DNA of 64,000 bases from Methanobrevibacter sp. (GCA_017407115.1 JAFQXD010000046.1:24325-88324), one strand, 5' to 3'; shown: positions 1-8,934, numbered from the stretch's first letter. The notes: generated from the letters alone by a model not told the origin. Program-made: numbers and translations.

Positions 1-5
1 TTTAC

Positions 6-725
6 ATGAATGAATTATTTGCTAATTTTAATAGAATACAAAAAAACGACCCTGAATTTCATGAAATCTTTAAAAACTTTGCTTATGGGGAAGTATTTGA
101 ATATTCAACATTATCTGAAAAGGACTCTATCTTAGTTACATTGGCATCTTTAATCGCATGTCAGTCACCTAAAGCTTTTAAAAAGATTTTATTGTCTGCA
201 TTGGATAAAGATATCTCTCCTGAAGAAGTTAAAGAGTTGCTATATCAGTCAGTTCCTTATGTTGGTTTTGGAAGATCACATAATTTCTTCGGTGTTGTAA
301 TTAAGGTTTTTGACAAAAAAGGAATAGAATTGCCATTAAAGAATAGGTCCAATACAAATTCTCAAAATAGACATGATAAAGGTCGTGAAATTCAAGAAAG
401 TTATTTTGGGAGTGAAAATATTGAAATGATGAGAAATTCCACACCTGAAGACCAAAAACATTTCAATACTTTTCTAGAGGGTTTTTGTTTTGGAGATTTT
501 TATACAAGGGATGGTTTAAATGACCAACAAAGAGAATTGATAACATTCACATTCATTGCAACATTGGGAGGTTGTGAAAATCAATTAAGAGGCCATACTC
601 AAGGAAATTTGGCTGTCGGCAATGATAGGGAAAAATTAATCTCAGCAATAACTGTTATACTCCCATATATTGGTTTTCCCAGGTCACTTAATGCTTTAGC
701 TATTGTTAATGAAATTTGTGAATGA
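6..725 (+). CDS. Carboxymuconolactone decarboxylase (CMD/AhpD-like) family protein, two domains
   Basis: The 239-residue protein holds two tandem CMD-like halves. Each has the helical pattern ending in a Y-hGF-R-LNA type motif (YVGFGRSHNFF at about 85-95, YIGFPRSLNALAIV at about 221-234). Family members act as lactone decarboxylases or as AhpD-type peroxide-linked reductases. The AhpD CxxC pair is absent: only C52 (ACQSPKAF) and C190 (GGCENQLRGH, with H197) are present, so thiol-peroxidase activity is unlikely and the substrate is unknown. The start ATG lies only 5 bases from the window edge, so the ribosome-binding site cannot be judged. It converges with the methyltransferase that follows. 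Confidence 0.8.
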   Translation: MNELFANFNRIQKNDPEFHEIFKNFAYGEVFEYSTLSEKDSILVTLASLIACQSPKAFKKILLSALDKDISPEEVKELLYQSVPYVGFGRSHNFFGVVIKVFDKKGIELPLKNRSNTNSQNRHDKGREIQESYFGSENIEMMRNSTPEDQKHFNTFLEGFCFGDFYTRDGLNDQQRELITFTFIATLGGCENQLRGHTQGNLAVGNDREKLISAITVILPYIGFPRSLNALAIVNEICE

Positions 726-730
726 TTTAA

Positions 731-1333
731 TTATATTGGATGGAATCTAAATATGGATAGTTTTGCAGGCATGTCATTGTTTATTTCTTCTTCACTAAAA
801 TCCAATGATTCGATTAATTCTAATCTAGGTTCTGAGGGCAAATATAATTTATATTCGATTGTAGAGTAATAAAAAAATATTAAAATCTCTCTAGGTCGCC
901 TTTTATATGATTCGCCAATCCTTTCCAATACCTTTCTGAAAATCTTTGTAGAGAATGGATTGAAAAAATAAAAGCAGTTGGATTCATCAGGAATATAGTC
1001 TTCGGCCTTTGAGTGAATGAAAATGATATTTTCATTATTTCCGTATCGTTTTAGGTTTTCATTTGCTTTTTCAATCATTCTTTCATCATGGTCGATGCCT
1101 ACGACTTTGTATCCAATTTGATTGTTTAAAAAAAATCCTATTCTTCCTTTTCCACAGCCATAATCAACAATAATATCTTCTTTTTTTAATATGTCTAATT
1201 TAATTAGGTTTTGTAGGACAACATAGGGTGTCGGATCGTAACCGTAATTGTCGTCATCTTCCTTTGAGTAATCAATAATTTCAGTGGAAATATTTAATTT
1301 CCTATCCCAATTCAAATCATTGGTGCATTCCAT
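731..1333 (-). CDS. Class I SAM-dependent methyltransferase
   Basis: The 200-residue protein has a Rossmann-type SAM site. Motif I is IIVDYGCGKGRIGFF (about 54-68), the acidic end of strand beta2 is VVGIDHDERM (about 77-86), and the motif IV position reads FNPFS (about 124-128), an N-P-F variant of the (N/D)PP(Y/F) motif of amino-methylating enzymes. It could modify a nucleobase or a protein amide, but the substrate cannot be told from sequence. It is a single gene, converging on the CMD gene with only a 5-base gap and diverging from the glutamate-synthase-like gene. Confidence 0.75.
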   Translation of the reverse strand: MECTNDLNWDRKLNISTEIIDYSKEDDDNYGYDPTPYVVLQNLIKLDILKKEDIIVDYGCGKGRIGFFLNNQIGYKVVGIDHDERMIEKANENLKRYGNNENIIFIHSKAEDYIPDESNCFYFFNPFSTKIFRKVLERIGESYKRRPREILIFFYYSTIEYKLYLPSEPRLELIESLDFSEEEINNDMPAKLSIFRFHPI

Positions 1334-1434
1334 TCTATCCCCTCTTTGATTATAGCAATTTTAATATATGTTTAATCCTAATAAAATATTTAACAATGAA
1401 TTTGTGAATAATCAATTTCATGTAAGGTGATATT

Positions 1435-2820
1435 ATGATATACAAGTGCACTATATGCGGTCATGTCCATAATGAAGAAGCAACAGGAATTCTTTTAAAG
1501 AATTTAGATAAATGCCCTATTTGTTCTCAACCTATATCTAAATTTGTAAAAGTTGAGGATTCACAATCTAGTGAAAATGTTTTCCAAAATGACTCTGATT
1601 TGGCATATGATGAAAATTATGCAAAAAGCGATAAAAATATAAGGTATATGGATGCAATTCATCAAATTGCTATGACTGGCGAGTCTTTAGTATCTGCAAT
1701 GTATACTGAGTTGCCTATGCCTAATTGGGATGATATTCTAATTTTAGGAAACCAATTAAACCCGCAGCCTCTTGAAAGTGATGTTGAGGTTAACACACAA
1801 ACAGTGATAGGTAAGAATGCCAAAAAGCCACTGATTATTGAAAGTCCAATCTACATTACTCACATGTCTTTTGGAGCATTGTCAAAGGAAACAAAAATAG
1901 CACTGGCTAAGGGAAGTTCAGCCATTAAAACAGCTCAATGCAGTGGTGAAGGAGGAATACTTCCAGAAGAGATGGAAAATGCTTATAAATATATTTTTGA
2001 GTATGTTCCAAACAGATACTCAGTGACTGATGAAAACTTAAAAAATGCTGATGCAATTGAAATCAAAATCGGCCAAGCAACAAAACCTGGTCTTGGCGGC
2101 CAACTTCAAGGTGAAAAAGTAACTTCTGAAATTGCGGAAATTAGAGGAAAACATTTAGGCGAGGATATTCACTCGCCTGCAACAATTCCAGGCATTGAAA
2201 CTAAAGAAGATTTAAAAGATCTGGTTGATGAATTAAGATTGAAATCTGAGGGGGCTCCGATTGGCCTAAAATTTGCGGCTGGAAGAATTGAAGATGATTT
2301 GGAGCATGTTTTATATGCAGAGCCTGATTTCATAACTATCGATGGTCGTGGAGGATCAACTGGTGCCAGTCCAAAATTAATTAGGGATTCAACTTCAGTT
2401 CCAACAATCTATGCACTTTCAAGAGCCCGTAAATTCTTAGATGACCATGAAAGTGACATTTCATTAACAATTACTGGAGGTTTAAGAGTTTCCTCTGATT
2501 TTGCAAAGGCTTTGGCTATGGGTGCTAATGCGATAGCTATTGGTACTGGAGCAATGATTGCTGCGGCATGTCAGCAATACAAAATTTGTGATACAGGAGA
2601 ATGTCCCGTTGGCGTTGCAACTCAGGATGTTGAGTTAAGAAAAAGGTTAAAAATAGAAACTGCTTCAAAGAGAGTTGAAAATTATTTAAGAGTTTCAACT
2701 GAAGAGCTAAAAACATTTGCAAGAATTACGGGGCATGATGATGTGCATGATTTAAATATTGGTGATTTATCTACATTTAATTCTGAAATTTCCAATTTCA
2801 CTAATATTAAACATGTCTAA
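1435..2820 (+). CDS. Archaeal-type glutamate synthase-like FMN/Fe-S protein with N-terminal rubredoxin-like domain
   Basis: Residues 1-40 form a rubredoxin-like zinc/iron ribbon (C5, C8, C27, C30). Residues about 95-455 match the FMN-binding synthase domain of the GltB large subunit: MSFGALSKETK (144-154), GEGG (171-174), GQATKPGLGGQL (213-224), DGRGGSTGASP (303-313). C379-x5-C385-x4-C390-PVGVAT is the 3Fe-4S motif of glutamate synthases. The amidotransferase domain is missing, as in archaeal stand-alone GltB-type proteins, so glutamine hydrolysis would need another subunit or ammonia would be used directly. Some family members have other FMN-dependent roles. A GGTGAT site precedes the ATG. 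Transcribed alone. Confidence 0.8.
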   Translation: MIYKCTICGHVHNEEATGILLKNLDKCPICSQPISKFVKVEDSQSSENVFQNDSDLAYDENYAKSDKNIRYMDAIHQIAMTGESLVSAMYTELPMPNWDDILILGNQLNPQPLESDVEVNTQTVIGKNAKKPLIIESPIYITHMSFGALSKETKIALAKGSSAIKTAQCSGEGGILPEEMENAYKYIFEYVPNRYSVTDENLKNADAIEIKIGQATKPGLGGQLQGEKVTSEIAEIRGKHLGEDIHSPATIPGIETKEDLKDLVDELRLKSEGAPIGLKFAAGRIEDDLEHVLYAEPDFITIDGRGGSTGASPKLIRDSTSVPTIYALSRARKFLDDHESDISLTITGGLRVSSDFAKALAMGANAIAIGTGAMIAAACQQYKICDTGECPVGVATQDVELRKRLKIETASKRVENYLRVSTEELKTFARITGHDDVHDLNIGDLSTFNSEISNFTNIKHV

Positions 2821-2847
2821 AAAAAGTTTGAGTATTAATGATTATCA

Positions 2848-3255
2848 TTAATACTTGAATTCATATGACTCTTCAATAGCGAACATGTTTCTGATTTCAG
2901 CGGTTGCATCATTGAGGAAAAATACTCCCATTTCCCAACCGTTGGTCTTATATGCTTCAGCTATTTCAGGCATGAGTTCGAAAGCTTTTTCAACAACGGC
3001 TTCATTTTTAGTCAAATCTGCAGTTCCATAGTATCTTAAAAAGTGTTCTCCGTCCCATGCGGCAATTTCAACATTTTGATTTGCTTCTAATTGTTTGTAA
3101 ACTTCTTTAAAAGTTCCAACACCGAAGTATATTTTGTCTTCGAATAGCAAATGGAAACCTAATGGTCTTACTTTTGGTTTTTCACCGTCAACTGTTGCAA
3201 GGTAGAATACTTCTGCATTTGTTAATATATCATCTATTTTTTTGATATCTGACAT
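2848..3255 (-). CDS. Pyridoxamine 5'-phosphate oxidase-like (PPOX) flavin-binding protein
   Basis: The 135-residue protein has the split-barrel pattern of the PPOX family: an early strand FYLATVDGEKPKVRPLGF (about 17-34), then YFGVGTFKEVYKQLEANQNVE, a phosphate-binding-like T-x-K-x-V-x-x-Q segment typical of flavin binding, and a C-terminal strand-rich half. Relatives bind FMN or F420 and reduce small substrates. No enzyme-specific residues can be assigned, so the true pyridoxine pathway role is unlikely. Start ATG has AGGTGT upstream on the minus strand. It converges with the glutamate-synthase-like gene. Confidence 0.75.
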   Translation of the reverse strand: MSDIKKIDDILTNAEVFYLATVDGEKPKVRPLGFHLLFEDKIYFGVGTFKEVYKQLEANQNVEIAAWDGEHFLRYYGTADLTKNEAVVEKAFELMPEIAEAYKTNGWEMGVFFLNDATAEIRNMFAIEESYEFKY

Positions 3256-3379
3256 TTTTACACCTCTATTTGGATATTTGTTTTAATGTATTAATATATT
3301 TTTGATTTTGTGGAATTTAATTTTCCTTCTGAATTATTATTTCATCGATTAATTTTTAGGTTTCAAGGATTTTTTAAAA

Positions 3380-3410
3380 AGTTATTTAAGTAACTCTATG
3401 AATATATATT
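3380..3410 (+). promoter_or_regulatory. Palindromic operator candidate and TATA box upstream of the FecB-type gene
   Basis: AGTTATTTAAGTAACT at 3380-3395 is a 16-base near-perfect palindrome (one mismatched pair). It sits directly before the AT-rich TATA-like stretch AATATATATT (3401-3410), about 34 bases upstream of the start codon. This is where a repressor would block TBP/TFB binding. Metal-dependent regulation is an inference from the downstream genes. Confidence 0.4.
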
Positions 3411-3443
3411 CCTATCGAAGATTATTAGTTTGGGGAATATAAG

Positions 3444-4550
3444 ATGGAAAAGAAAGTGAAAATTATAATATTGATTTTAGTTATTCTGGTGGCTGTGGGT
3501 CTTGCAACTCATTTGTTTTTAACTCCAACTACTGTCGAAAGTCAGGGTTCTCAAAATATCACAGATATGATTAATAGAGCAGTTCAAATACCGTCTGGAG
3601 TCAGCAATGTTGTAGCAACCTCTCCTCCAATGACTACAGTAATTTATATGATTGCTCCTGAGAAATTAAAGGCTTTAAATTTCCAATGGAATGATGACGA
3701 ATTAAAATATGTTCCAAGTCAGTACGCTAATCTTCCTGTTGTTGGAGGATGGTTTGGAACACAGGACGGCAGTTATGAAGAATTTATCGCTTCCGAACCT
3801 GATATTGTCATCGAATCTATAGATGAAGGTGGAGACGGGGATTTATCGACTGTTGAAGAACGTCAGGAGAAATTTGGAACAATTCCTGTTGTTGCAGTTA
3901 ACGACACTACCAACATCGAAAAGATTGGTGAGTCAATTTTATTCATAGGTAAAATTATTGGTGCTGAAGATAAGGCAAATCAACTCAATGATTTCAACAA
4001 TAAGTATTTGGACATTGTTCACAATAAGGCTTCTAAATTGTCTGATGATAATAAAAAAACAGTTTATTATGCAGATGGTGATGATGGACTTCAGACTTAT
4101 CCTTCAGGTTCAACACATAGTCAGTTAATTGATTTGGTTGGTGGAAAGAATGTTGCAGACTCTCTAAATCAGGGAAATACTACTAATGGTGTTCAAGTAT
4201 CAATAGAACAGATAATCAGTTGGAATCCTGACGTGATTATCACTACAAGCCCTGAATTCTATGCAAGCGTTTATTCAAATCCTAATTGGGCTAATATTAA
4301 AGCGGTTCAAAGTAAAAATGTTTATTTAGCTCCACAATCTCCATTCAAATGGTTTGGAAAACCTGTTGGGGCAAACATGATTATTGGTGTTCCTTGGACT
4401 GCAAAAGTAATTTATCCTGAAGATTATACTGATATAAATATGGTTGAGGTTACTAAGGAATTTTATAGTGATTTCTATCATGTCGATTTAAGCGATGATG
4501 AGGCAAAACAGATACTGTTGGGTTCCGGTCTTAAGGAGTCAAATTTGTGA
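3444..4550 (+). CDS. Iron-type ABC transporter substrate-binding protein (FecB/BtuF-like)
   Basis: The 368-residue protein has a basic N-terminus and one hydrophobic segment (about 4-26) that acts as signal peptide or uncleaved anchor; no lipobox cysteine is seen. The mature part has the periplasmic-binding fold of iron-siderophore/cobalamin binders: a NVVATSPPMTTVIYMIAPE start motif, VVGGWFGTQDGSYEEFIASEPDIVI (two fragments of the same helix-strand unit near 95-120), a linker helix at 165-200, and a second lobe with IEQIISWNPDVIITTSPEF. The ligand is unknown; the FmdE-like gene in the same operon hints at a metal or metal complex. First gene of a four-gene operon. Confidence 0.85.
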   Translation: MEKKVKIIILILVILVAVGLATHLFLTPTTVESQGSQNITDMINRAVQIPSGVSNVVATSPPMTTVIYMIAPEKLKALNFQWNDDELKYVPSQYANLPVVGGWFGTQDGSYEEFIASEPDIVIESIDEGGDGDLSTVEERQEKFGTIPVVAVNDTTNIEKIGESILFIGKIIGAEDKANQLNDFNNKYLDIVHNKASKLSDDNKKTVYYADGDDGLQTYPSGSTHSQLIDLVGGKNVADSLNQGNTTNGVQVSIEQIISWNPDVIITTSPEFYASVYSNPNWANIKAVQSKNVYLAPQSPFKWFGKPVGANMIIGVPWTAKVIYPEDYTDINMVEVTKEFYSDFYHVDLSDDEAKQILLGSGLKESNL

Positions 4551-4559
4551 GGATTTTTA

Positions 4560-5573
4560 ATGAATGATGATACAAAGGAAATTGTAAGCATTTTGCTTTT
4601 AATTTTCCTTCCAATTATTTTATTTTTTGCATCTTTTCTACTTGGAAGATATCCTATTAGTCCAGTTGATGTAATTAGTACAATATTGTGTCCGATATTC
4701 CCCCAATTGGAAGTTTCCTCAACAATAACTACAATTGTCTTTGAAATAAGGCTTCCAAGAATTATTGCGGCAATTTTGGTAGGTGCATCTTTGGCAATGG
4801 CGGGGGCAGCCTTCCAAAGTATCTTTAAAAACCCTCTTGTATCTTCAGATTTGCTTGGTGTGTCAAATGGTGCAGGTTTTGGAGCGGCATTGGCCATTAT
4901 TTTAAGTGGCTCAAATGTTGTTATTCAGTTATTTGCATTTATCTTTGGTTTGATTTCAGTAACAATTACTTATTTGATTTCAAGAGCTTACAAGGCTGGA
5001 GGAATATTGATTCTGGTTTTATCAGGGGTTGCAATATCTGCATTTTTCAATGCATTGATTTCAGCCATAAAATTTGTAGCAGATCCAGATGACAAACTGC
5101 CTGAAATTGTCTATTGGTTGATGGGCAGTCTGGCATCCGTTACGGTGGATAAGCTGATAATGATTTCAATTCCAATTATATTGGGTTTTGCAATTCTTTT
5201 AGCTTTAAGATGGCAAATGAATTTGTTGGCAATGGGTGATGAAGAAGCACAGTCTTTAGGTTTAAACCCATCACGTGTGAGATTAATAATAATTGCAGGA
5301 TGTACATTGCTCACTTCGGCAGCAGTTTCTGTCAGTGGTGTAATAGGTTGGATAGGTTTGGTTATTCCTCACATGACTCGTATGATTGTTGGTCCGGACA
5401 ATAGGATTTTAATTCCGGCTTCGTTAAGCTTTGGTGCAAGCTTTTTACTTTTAATAGACAATATTTCTCGTGCACTCATTTCAATTGAAATTCCTATTGG
5501 TATTCTAACAGCCATAATTGGTGTTCCAATATTTTTATATTTACTTAAAAGGGGTTATTCTGAATGGTCTTAG
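4560..5573 (+). CDS. FecCD-family ABC transporter permease
   Basis: The 337-residue integral membrane protein has about nine hydrophobic helices. It contains the FecCD hallmark RLPRIIAAILVGASLAMAGA followed by FQSIFKNPLVSSDLLGVSNGAG near residues 60-105, and the cytoplasmic coupling helix region ALRWQMNLLAMGDEEAQSLG near 218-235. It forms the channel, as a homodimer in this family, for the substrate delivered by the upstream binding protein. The gene starts 9 bases after the binding-protein gene, behind a GAGG site, and its end overlaps the ATPase gene by 10 bases, so the three are translated together. Confidence 0.9.
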   Translation: MNDDTKEIVSILLLIFLPIILFFASFLLGRYPISPVDVISTILCPIFPQLEVSSTITTIVFEIRLPRIIAAILVGASLAMAGAAFQSIFKNPLVSSDLLGVSNGAGFGAALAIILSGSNVVIQLFAFIFGLISVTITYLISRAYKAGGILILVLSGVAISAFFNALISAIKFVADPDDKLPEIVYWLMGSLASVTVDKLIMISIPIILGFAILLALRWQMNLLAMGDEEAQSLGLNPSRVRLIIIAGCTLLTSAAVSVSGVIGWIGLVIPHMTRMIVGPDNRILIPASLSFGASFLLLIDNISRALISIEIPIGILTAIIGVPIFLYLLKRGYSEWS

Positions 5574-6367
5574 ATACTAAATTATTTGAAATTAAAAATA
5601 TTTCATTTTCTTACGATGGTGAAGAGATATTTTCAGATATCAGTTTTTCTATCGATAAGGGGGATGTATTGTGTATTTTAGGGCCAAACGGGACTGGAAA
5701 GACAACTCTGATTAAATGTCTAAATGGATTGCATGAAATCAACTCAGGTGAAATTTTAATAAATGGTAATAATATCAAAAAGTTGTCATTTAGGGAAATT
5801 TCAAAACATATTGGTTATATTCCACAATCTCATGTTCCTTCATTCCCGTTTAAAGTTTTGGATGTTGTGGTGATGGGCAGAGCCCCATATTTAAATTTAA
5901 CAGATTCTCCTAAAAAAGAAGATATTGAAATAGCTGAAAATGCTTTAAAAACTTTAGGAATAGAATATCTGAAAGATAAGGAATATACAAATTTGAGTGG
6001 CGGTGAAAGACAGCTGGTATTTTTGGCCAGAATTCTATGTCAACAGCCGGACATATTGATATTGGATGAGCCTACTTCTCATTTGGACTTTGGAAATCAA
6101 ATAAAACTTTTGGAGATAATTGATAATCTGGCAAAATCAGGTCTTTCAATTATAATGTCTTCACATTTTCCAGATCATGCATTTTTAAGTTCAAACAAGG
6201 TTGCAATAATGAAAAATAAAAAATTCATTGATTTTGGAAGTCCTGATGATGTTGTTACAGAAGATAATTTAAAGAAAGCGTATTCAATAGATGTGAAACT
6301 GATAGAATTGGATGATAACAGAAAGGTTTGTGTACCTTTAAAAACAAATTTGGAATTAAAGTTATAG
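5564..6367 (+). CDS. ABC transporter ATP-binding protein (FecE/BtuD-like)
   Basis: The 267-residue ATPase is complete: Walker A GPNGTGKTT (40-48), Q-loop IPQSHVPSF (about 86-94), signature LSGGERQ (144-150), Walker B ILILDEP (164-170), D-loop SHLD, and switch histidine in SSHFPDHA. It powers import through the permease whose gene it overlaps by 10 bases. The size and the -SFPFKVLDVVVMGRAPYL- segment fit the iron/cobalamin importer group rather than a drug exporter. The next gene (FmdE-like) follows after 8 bases. Confidence 0.9.
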   Translation: MVLDTKLFEIKNISFSYDGEEIFSDISFSIDKGDVLCILGPNGTGKTTLIKCLNGLHEINSGEILINGNNIKKLSFREISKHIGYIPQSHVPSFPFKVLDVVVMGRAPYLNLTDSPKKEDIEIAENALKTLGIEYLKDKEYTNLSGGERQLVFLARILCQQPDILILDEPTSHLDFGNQIKLLEIIDNLAKSGLSIIMSSHFPDHAFLSSNKVAIMKNKKFIDFGSPDDVVTEDNLKKAYSIDVKLIELDDNRKVCVPLKTNLELKL

Positions 6368-6375
6368 GTGAAATT

Positions 6376-6945
6376 ATGAATCAAGAAGAATATATGGAAC
6401 AATTAAAAATGGCAGGTGAATTTCACGGTGAAATCTGTGGAGGCATAGCTATTGGAACTAAATTAGCAATGTACGGTCTTGAATTAATGGGAATGGAATT
6501 AAATCAAAGACATAAAAATTTAATAGTATTTTTAGAGATTGACAGATGCATGTCCGATGCAGTACAGGCGGTCACTAAATGTTCAATGGGAAAACGTTCT
6601 CTAAAACAGATGTATTACGGAAAATTTGCGGTGACTTTTTATAATATGGACACTGAAGAGGCATTAAGAATTTCTGATGCGGATGCTAATAAAAAAGAAA
6701 AAATTAAAGAAACCCGTGACGAGATGATTGAGAGATTCAAACAAACTCCTCCTGAGGAATTGTTTAAAGTTGAAAAGGTAAAAGTAGAATTAAATGAATC
6801 TCAAATGCCGGGTAAACCTCATACCACTGCCTGGTGCAGTGTATGTGGTGAAAAGGTAACTGACGGCAGACACCTGGTCAGGGGCGGAAAGCCAATCTGC
6901 ATTTCATGTGCTGAAGGTTCATATTATGAATTAATTGAAGATTAA
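6376..6945 (+). CDS. FmdE-family protein with C-terminal zinc finger
   Basis: The 189-residue protein begins with the FmdE signature FHGEICGGIAIGTKLA (16-31). A helical middle follows, then a C-terminal treble-clef-like zinc site, C154-x2-C157 and C175-x2-C178 (WCSVCGEK, PICISC). FmdE was named from its co-purification with molybdenum formylmethanofuran dehydrogenase, but most family members, including those near metal transporters, have no proven function. I chose ATG 6376 behind GGTGAAATT rather than the earlier in-frame start inside the ATPase gene. Its place as last gene of the ABC operon suggests handling or sensing of the imported metal or cofactor. Confidence 0.8.
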   Translation: MNQEEYMEQLKMAGEFHGEICGGIAIGTKLAMYGLELMGMELNQRHKNLIVFLEIDRCMSDAVQAVTKCSMGKRSLKQMYYGKFAVTFYNMDTEEALRISDADANKKEKIKETRDEMIERFKQTPPEELFKVEKVKVELNESQMPGKPHTTAWCSVCGEKVTDGRHLVRGGKPICISCAEGSYYELIED

Positions 6946-7099
6946 TAACTCTTTTTCTTTAATTAATTTAAACTAATTATTTTTTATTTTAATCCATTAT
7001 TTTTATTATTTTTATATTTTAATTAGTATTTGGCTTTATTTTTTATTTTTATTTAATAATTTGACATCAATTTATTTTTTAATAATTAATTACGATATG

Positions 7100-7107
7100 T
7101 TTATATA
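7100..7107 (+). promoter_or_regulatory. TATA box for the ExbB/DUF2149 module
   Basis: TTTATATA matches the methanogen TATA consensus and lies about 53 bases before the first start codon of the three-gene module. The 215-base gap upstream is otherwise AT-rich with T-runs that can end the preceding operon. Confidence 0.5.
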
Positions 7108-7159
7108 TTCATGTTGGATAATATTATAATGTAATAAAGTAAGTCGCTGAGTTGAAAAC

Positions 7160-7804
7160 ATGGATTTGATTGGAGGTTATCTGTTAGTTGTATTAGTGTT
7201 ATTTACAGTTAATATAGCGCTTTTAGTTGGAAATTTCCAATTAAATAATGTTAAAGCAATAATGCTGTCATTAATTGCAGCTGTTATTTCTTTTGCTTTA
7301 ATATTTGTTCCTCAATTATTCAATCATTCGGATTTTTTATTAAATAATTTAAGTTATTTATTTTTGATATGTGCAGTAATCATTTTTGCAATAATGCTAT
7401 TTTATATCAAATCTGAGGATATAAAAAGAACAATTTGCTTCATGATTATTTTAGGGGTTATTGCAACCCTTTGCTTATCATCACAATCAAGTATCATGCT
7501 TTTTGACTCATTGATTTATTCTTTATTGGTGTTTATTTTCTTATTCTTTGTTTATCAAATTACAAAGTTATTAGTTCATGCTAAAAGAGAATATCCGGTA
7601 ATCATTGGCGAATATATGTCATTATTTTCTATTGTAATGTTCATATTTGCATTTACATATAATTCAACATTAAATCTCAACTACAAGATGTTTAAACCTA
7701 TTTTGATTTTAACTCCGACTTATCAGCTGATTTATCTTTTAATCGGGATTTGTGTTGTGATGGTTATAGGAGTATTTTTAAATGATACTAAAGGAGGAAA
7801 TTAA
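7160..7804 (+). CDS. Multi-spanning membrane protein, first gene of an ExbB/DUF2149 module
   Basis: The 214-residue protein is almost entirely hydrophobic, with about seven predicted membrane helices (near 5-25, 33-52, 63-83, 90-108, 114-137, 150-168 and 181-203) and short loops. No charged catalytic motif is visible. Its last base overlaps the start of the MotA/TolQ/ExbB gene, so it belongs to one operon. In other methanogens similar modules contain a DUF2162 membrane protein at this place; I cannot confirm membership by eye. It might be the channel whose transport the proton motor drives. Confidence 0.6.
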   Translation: MDLIGGYLLVVLVLFTVNIALLVGNFQLNNVKAIMLSLIAAVISFALIFVPQLFNHSDFLLNNLSYLFLICAVIIFAIMLFYIKSEDIKRTICFMIILGVIATLCLSSQSSIMLFDSLIYSLLVFIFLFFVYQITKLLVHAKREYPVIIGEYMSLFSIVMFIFAFTYNSTLNLNYKMFKPILILTPTYQLIYLLIGICVVMVIGVFLNDTKGGN

Positions 7805-8445
7805 TGATTATTCAAGGGACTGAAACATTAACTTCATTAATACATATTCTTTCAGAAAGTTTATTAACTCCGGTTATTATTTTATTGGTTATTTCAGTGA
7901 TAATTGTAATTTTATCATTTGGAGGATTGATTAATGAATATATTTCTAGAAAACCAATTAAATCTGGAGAACTGGAGAGTTTAGTGAGAAATGTTTCATT
8001 TTCAAACAATGTTTCAGATATGAAAAATGAGATTGAAAATAGTAATTTGTTCGATTATCAAAAAGAAATTCTAATAAGGATTGCAAATAATTATGATATA
8101 GGTCATGAAGCAAGAAAAGCCTTGGCTAGTGAATTAATATCTGCAGAAGAAACCAAATTAATTAAGAAAACAAATAAAACAGATATTTTAGTTAAAGTAG
8201 GTCCTATTTTAGGTCTTTTAGGGACTTTAATTCCTTTAGGTCCAGGATTGGCGGCATTGGGTAGTGGGGATATAATGACTCTTGCCCAATCATTAACAAT
8301 AGCATTTGATACAACCGTTACTGGACTGTCCATTGGTGCGGTTGCTTATTTGATTTCAAAATATAAAAAGCAATGGTATGAATCAGATTTGATTGATGTT
8401 GAAACTATTGCTGAGGCAGAACTGGAAACTATTAATAGATGGTGA
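7804..8445 (+). CDS. MotA/TolQ/ExbB-type proton channel protein
   Basis: The 213-residue protein has one N-terminal membrane helix (about 17-40), a cytoplasmic helical stretch (about 45-125), and two C-terminal helices. These contain the family signature LVKVGPILGLLGTLIPLGPGL (about 129-149, given in part) and SLTIAFDTTVTGLSIGAVAYLISK. This is the ExbB/TolQ/MotA fold that conducts protons and turns ion flow into movement with an ExbD/MotB-like partner. The downstream DUF2149 protein fits that partner. Archaea have no outer membrane, so the energised target must differ from TonB systems. Confidence 0.85.
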   Translation: MIIQGTETLTSLIHILSESLLTPVIILLVISVIIVILSFGGLINEYISRKPIKSGELESLVRNVSFSNNVSDMKNEIENSNLFDYQKEILIRIANNYDIGHEARKALASELISAEETKLIKKTNKTDILVKVGPILGLLGTLIPLGPGLAALGSGDIMTLAQSLTIAFDTTVTGLSIGAVAYLISKYKKQWYESDLIDVETIAEAELETINRW

Positions 8446-8450
8446 GAATC

Positions 8451-8753
8451 ATGCTTAGAAAAAGGAGAAGGATTTCAGAATCTTCAGATGATGACCCAAT
8501 GAGCGGTTTGAACAATCTATCGGATGCAATGCTGGTTTTGGCTTTAGGTTTTTTAATTTTTGCAATAATGGCACTATCAGTAAATCCTAACATGGTTTCT
8601 GATCAACAAAATACCACTCAAGAGGTTTCAACAGCAGAGGCTTTCAATCAGAATTACACTGATGCAGGTGGCCTTGAGGACAGCGGTTACAGTGAAGTGG
8701 GAAAAGTTTATCAGGATCCTAACACTGGTGAGCTGGTCATGGTGTCAGGTTGA
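8451..8753 (+). CDS. DUF2149 protein, ExbD/MotB-like single-span partner
   Basis: The 100-residue protein has a basic N-terminus (LRKRRRISE), the segment DPMSGLNNLSDAMLVLALGF with an aspartate at the start of a single membrane helix (about 22-45), and a short extracytoplasmic tail. This layout mirrors ExbD/TolR/MotB, whose membrane aspartate carries the proton. I chose ATG 8451, with GGTGAG just upstream, over the ATG 12 bases earlier inside the end of the ExbB gene. It overlaps nothing and closes the operon. Confidence 0.75.
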   Translation: MLRKRRRISESSDDDPMSGLNNLSDAMLVLALGFLIFAIMALSVNPNMVSDQQNTTQEVSTAEAFNQNYTDAGGLEDSGYSEVGKVYQDPNTGELVMVSG

Positions 8754-8777
8754 TTGATGATTATTTTTAAAGCAAGT

Positions 8778-8850
8778 AAACATAGATGAAATGAGATATA
8801 ATCAGTAATAGCTTATATTTTATCATATTGATTTCATTAAATCTATGTTT
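8778..8850 (+). repeat. Long inverted repeat downstream of DUF2149
   Basis: AAACATAGAT (8778-8787) pairs perfectly with ATCTATGTTT (8841-8850). Inside it GAAATGA and TGATTTCATT can extend the stem with bulges. It is followed by T-rich sequence. It may terminate or stabilise the ExbB/DUF2149 transcript, or be a small RNA; the sequence alone does not decide. Confidence 0.5.
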
Positions 8851-8934
8851 TTCATAATTTAGCTAGTATAATATTTAATTTTCTTTTTTAACTAATTTAA
8901 CAGCAGATATTTGGAAAAATGTCTCGTTGTAAAA

